Positions 19,843 to 20,100 of a stretch of 20,100 nt of DNA are shown one piece after another. Position 1 is the first letter of the stretch; each line of letters starts with the position of its first letter. A program made the translations under genes and the position numbers. Source of the DNA: JAZDEU01 sp043808545 (GTDB lineage: Bacteria > Patescibacteriota > Patescibacteriia > JAZDEU01); contig JAZDEU010000038.1 of the NCBI GenBank assembly GCA_043808545.1, forward strand, positions 1 to 20,100. Reading direction: 5' to 3'. The notes under the pieces were generated by a model, which saw nothing but the letters and a program-made list of their open reading frames with translations, was not told the DNA's origin and ran no database searches.

Positions 19843-20007
19843 TTATTTTACGCTCATTCGTTCACGTCGCAATTCGCTAATAAACGTACGCAGGTCTTGA
19901 GGTAAGCTAGATTCATCAATGTTTCCTGCTCGGTGTAAAATGACTGAAGCTATGGCGGGACTGTCGCCCAAATAAATTTTTGGTAAAAAACTAACAGCGC
20001 TTAACAA
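19843..20007 (-). CDS. Possible small ORF upstream of the lipoprotein gene
   Basis: A 54-residue open frame from a TTG at 20007 to a TAA at 19845-19843. It has a protein-like end (SSLPQDLRTFISELRRERMSVK split over one helix) and codon use like the lipoprotein gene. It stops 14 bases before that gene's start, so it could be the first gene of the same operon. There is no Shine-Dalgarno or ATG at the start, and an in-frame stop lies shortly upstream. Function unknown; it could be a remnant. Confidence 0.35.
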   Translation of the reverse strand: MLSAVSFLPKIYLGDSPAIASVILHRAGNIDESSLPQDLRTFISELRRERMSVK

Positions 20008-20100
20008 AATTATCTTAAATCTTGTTAACCTTTGTTAACTTTTTATCATTTTTACTCTTTTTTATCTCTTTTAAAACATAATAATCCCTTGACGGGGCGG

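Noticed and set aside
20024..20039. Two GTTAAC palindromes ten bases apart, with others at 4300-4305 and 12012-12017
   Set aside because: A 6-mer of this composition is expected several times by chance in 20 kb; only the 10-bp version at 4298-4307 was kept as an operator candidate.
20089..20094. TTGACG resembling a -35 box on the + strand
   Set aside because: The window ends six bases later, so a -10 box cannot be seen.

Overview
The window is AT-rich bacterial DNA that uses the standard code, with TGA acting as a stop throughout. The gene set and style suggest a Parcubacteria-like member of the Candidate Phyla Radiation. The points behind this are a short SMC with no visible hinge, an ADP-forming acyl-CoA synthetase, a bactofilin-like membrane protein, a YerC/TrpR-like regulator, small MNT/HEPN and RelBE-type pairs, and intergenic spaces packed with palindromes and MITE-like repeats. 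The placement is an inference from gene content; there is no rRNA, tRNA or CRISPR array in the window.

Layout. 1-2329 (+): the tail of an upstream gene (possibly a type I restriction subunit), a YgjP-like metallopeptidase and a DUF2130 coiled-coil protein, which looks like the end of a defence-type locus. 2341-4008 (+): a perfectly spaced promoter, a structured leader, then the ATPase and permease of a zinc/manganese-type ABC importer with no binding protein nearby. 4035-4132: a promoter and the stump of what looks like a DUF6922 gene. 4261-5691 (+): promoter, palindromic operator candidate, a YerC/HisR-like repressor, a terminator and a long-form hisG. The end of the repressor gene carries two adjacent His codons and an 11-base segment that can replace the terminator stem, so it reads as a histidine attenuator built into a regulatory gene. 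5713-11672 (-): acyl-CoA synthetase, bactofilin-like protein, thioredoxin reductase and RuvB, separated by repeat-rich gaps. 11915-12758 (+): a promoter, a leader with a terminator, an unrecognised 112-residue protein and a stand-alone response-regulator receiver with the same unusual Shine-Dalgarno sequence. 12857-17550 (-): an orphan MNT nucleotidyltransferase, smc and miaB. 17600-18524 (+): a HEPN/MNT pair whose 5' leader is a MITE. 18584-19153 (-): a YafQ/RelE-like toxin and its antitoxin from a near-leaderless promoter. 19177-20007 (-): a lipoprotein, its terminator, and a possible 54-residue ORF before it.

Housekeeping genes (smc, ruvB, miaB, trxB) are interleaved with accessory modules and short mobile repeats. 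Some repeats appear to have entered coding sequence in frame (smc, and miaB twice). The strongest candidate for something not previously described is the repressor-embedded histidine attenuator. Next are the hinge-less SMC, the cloverleaf repeat at 9353-9518, and the leaders ahead of the metal transporter and the receiver gene.
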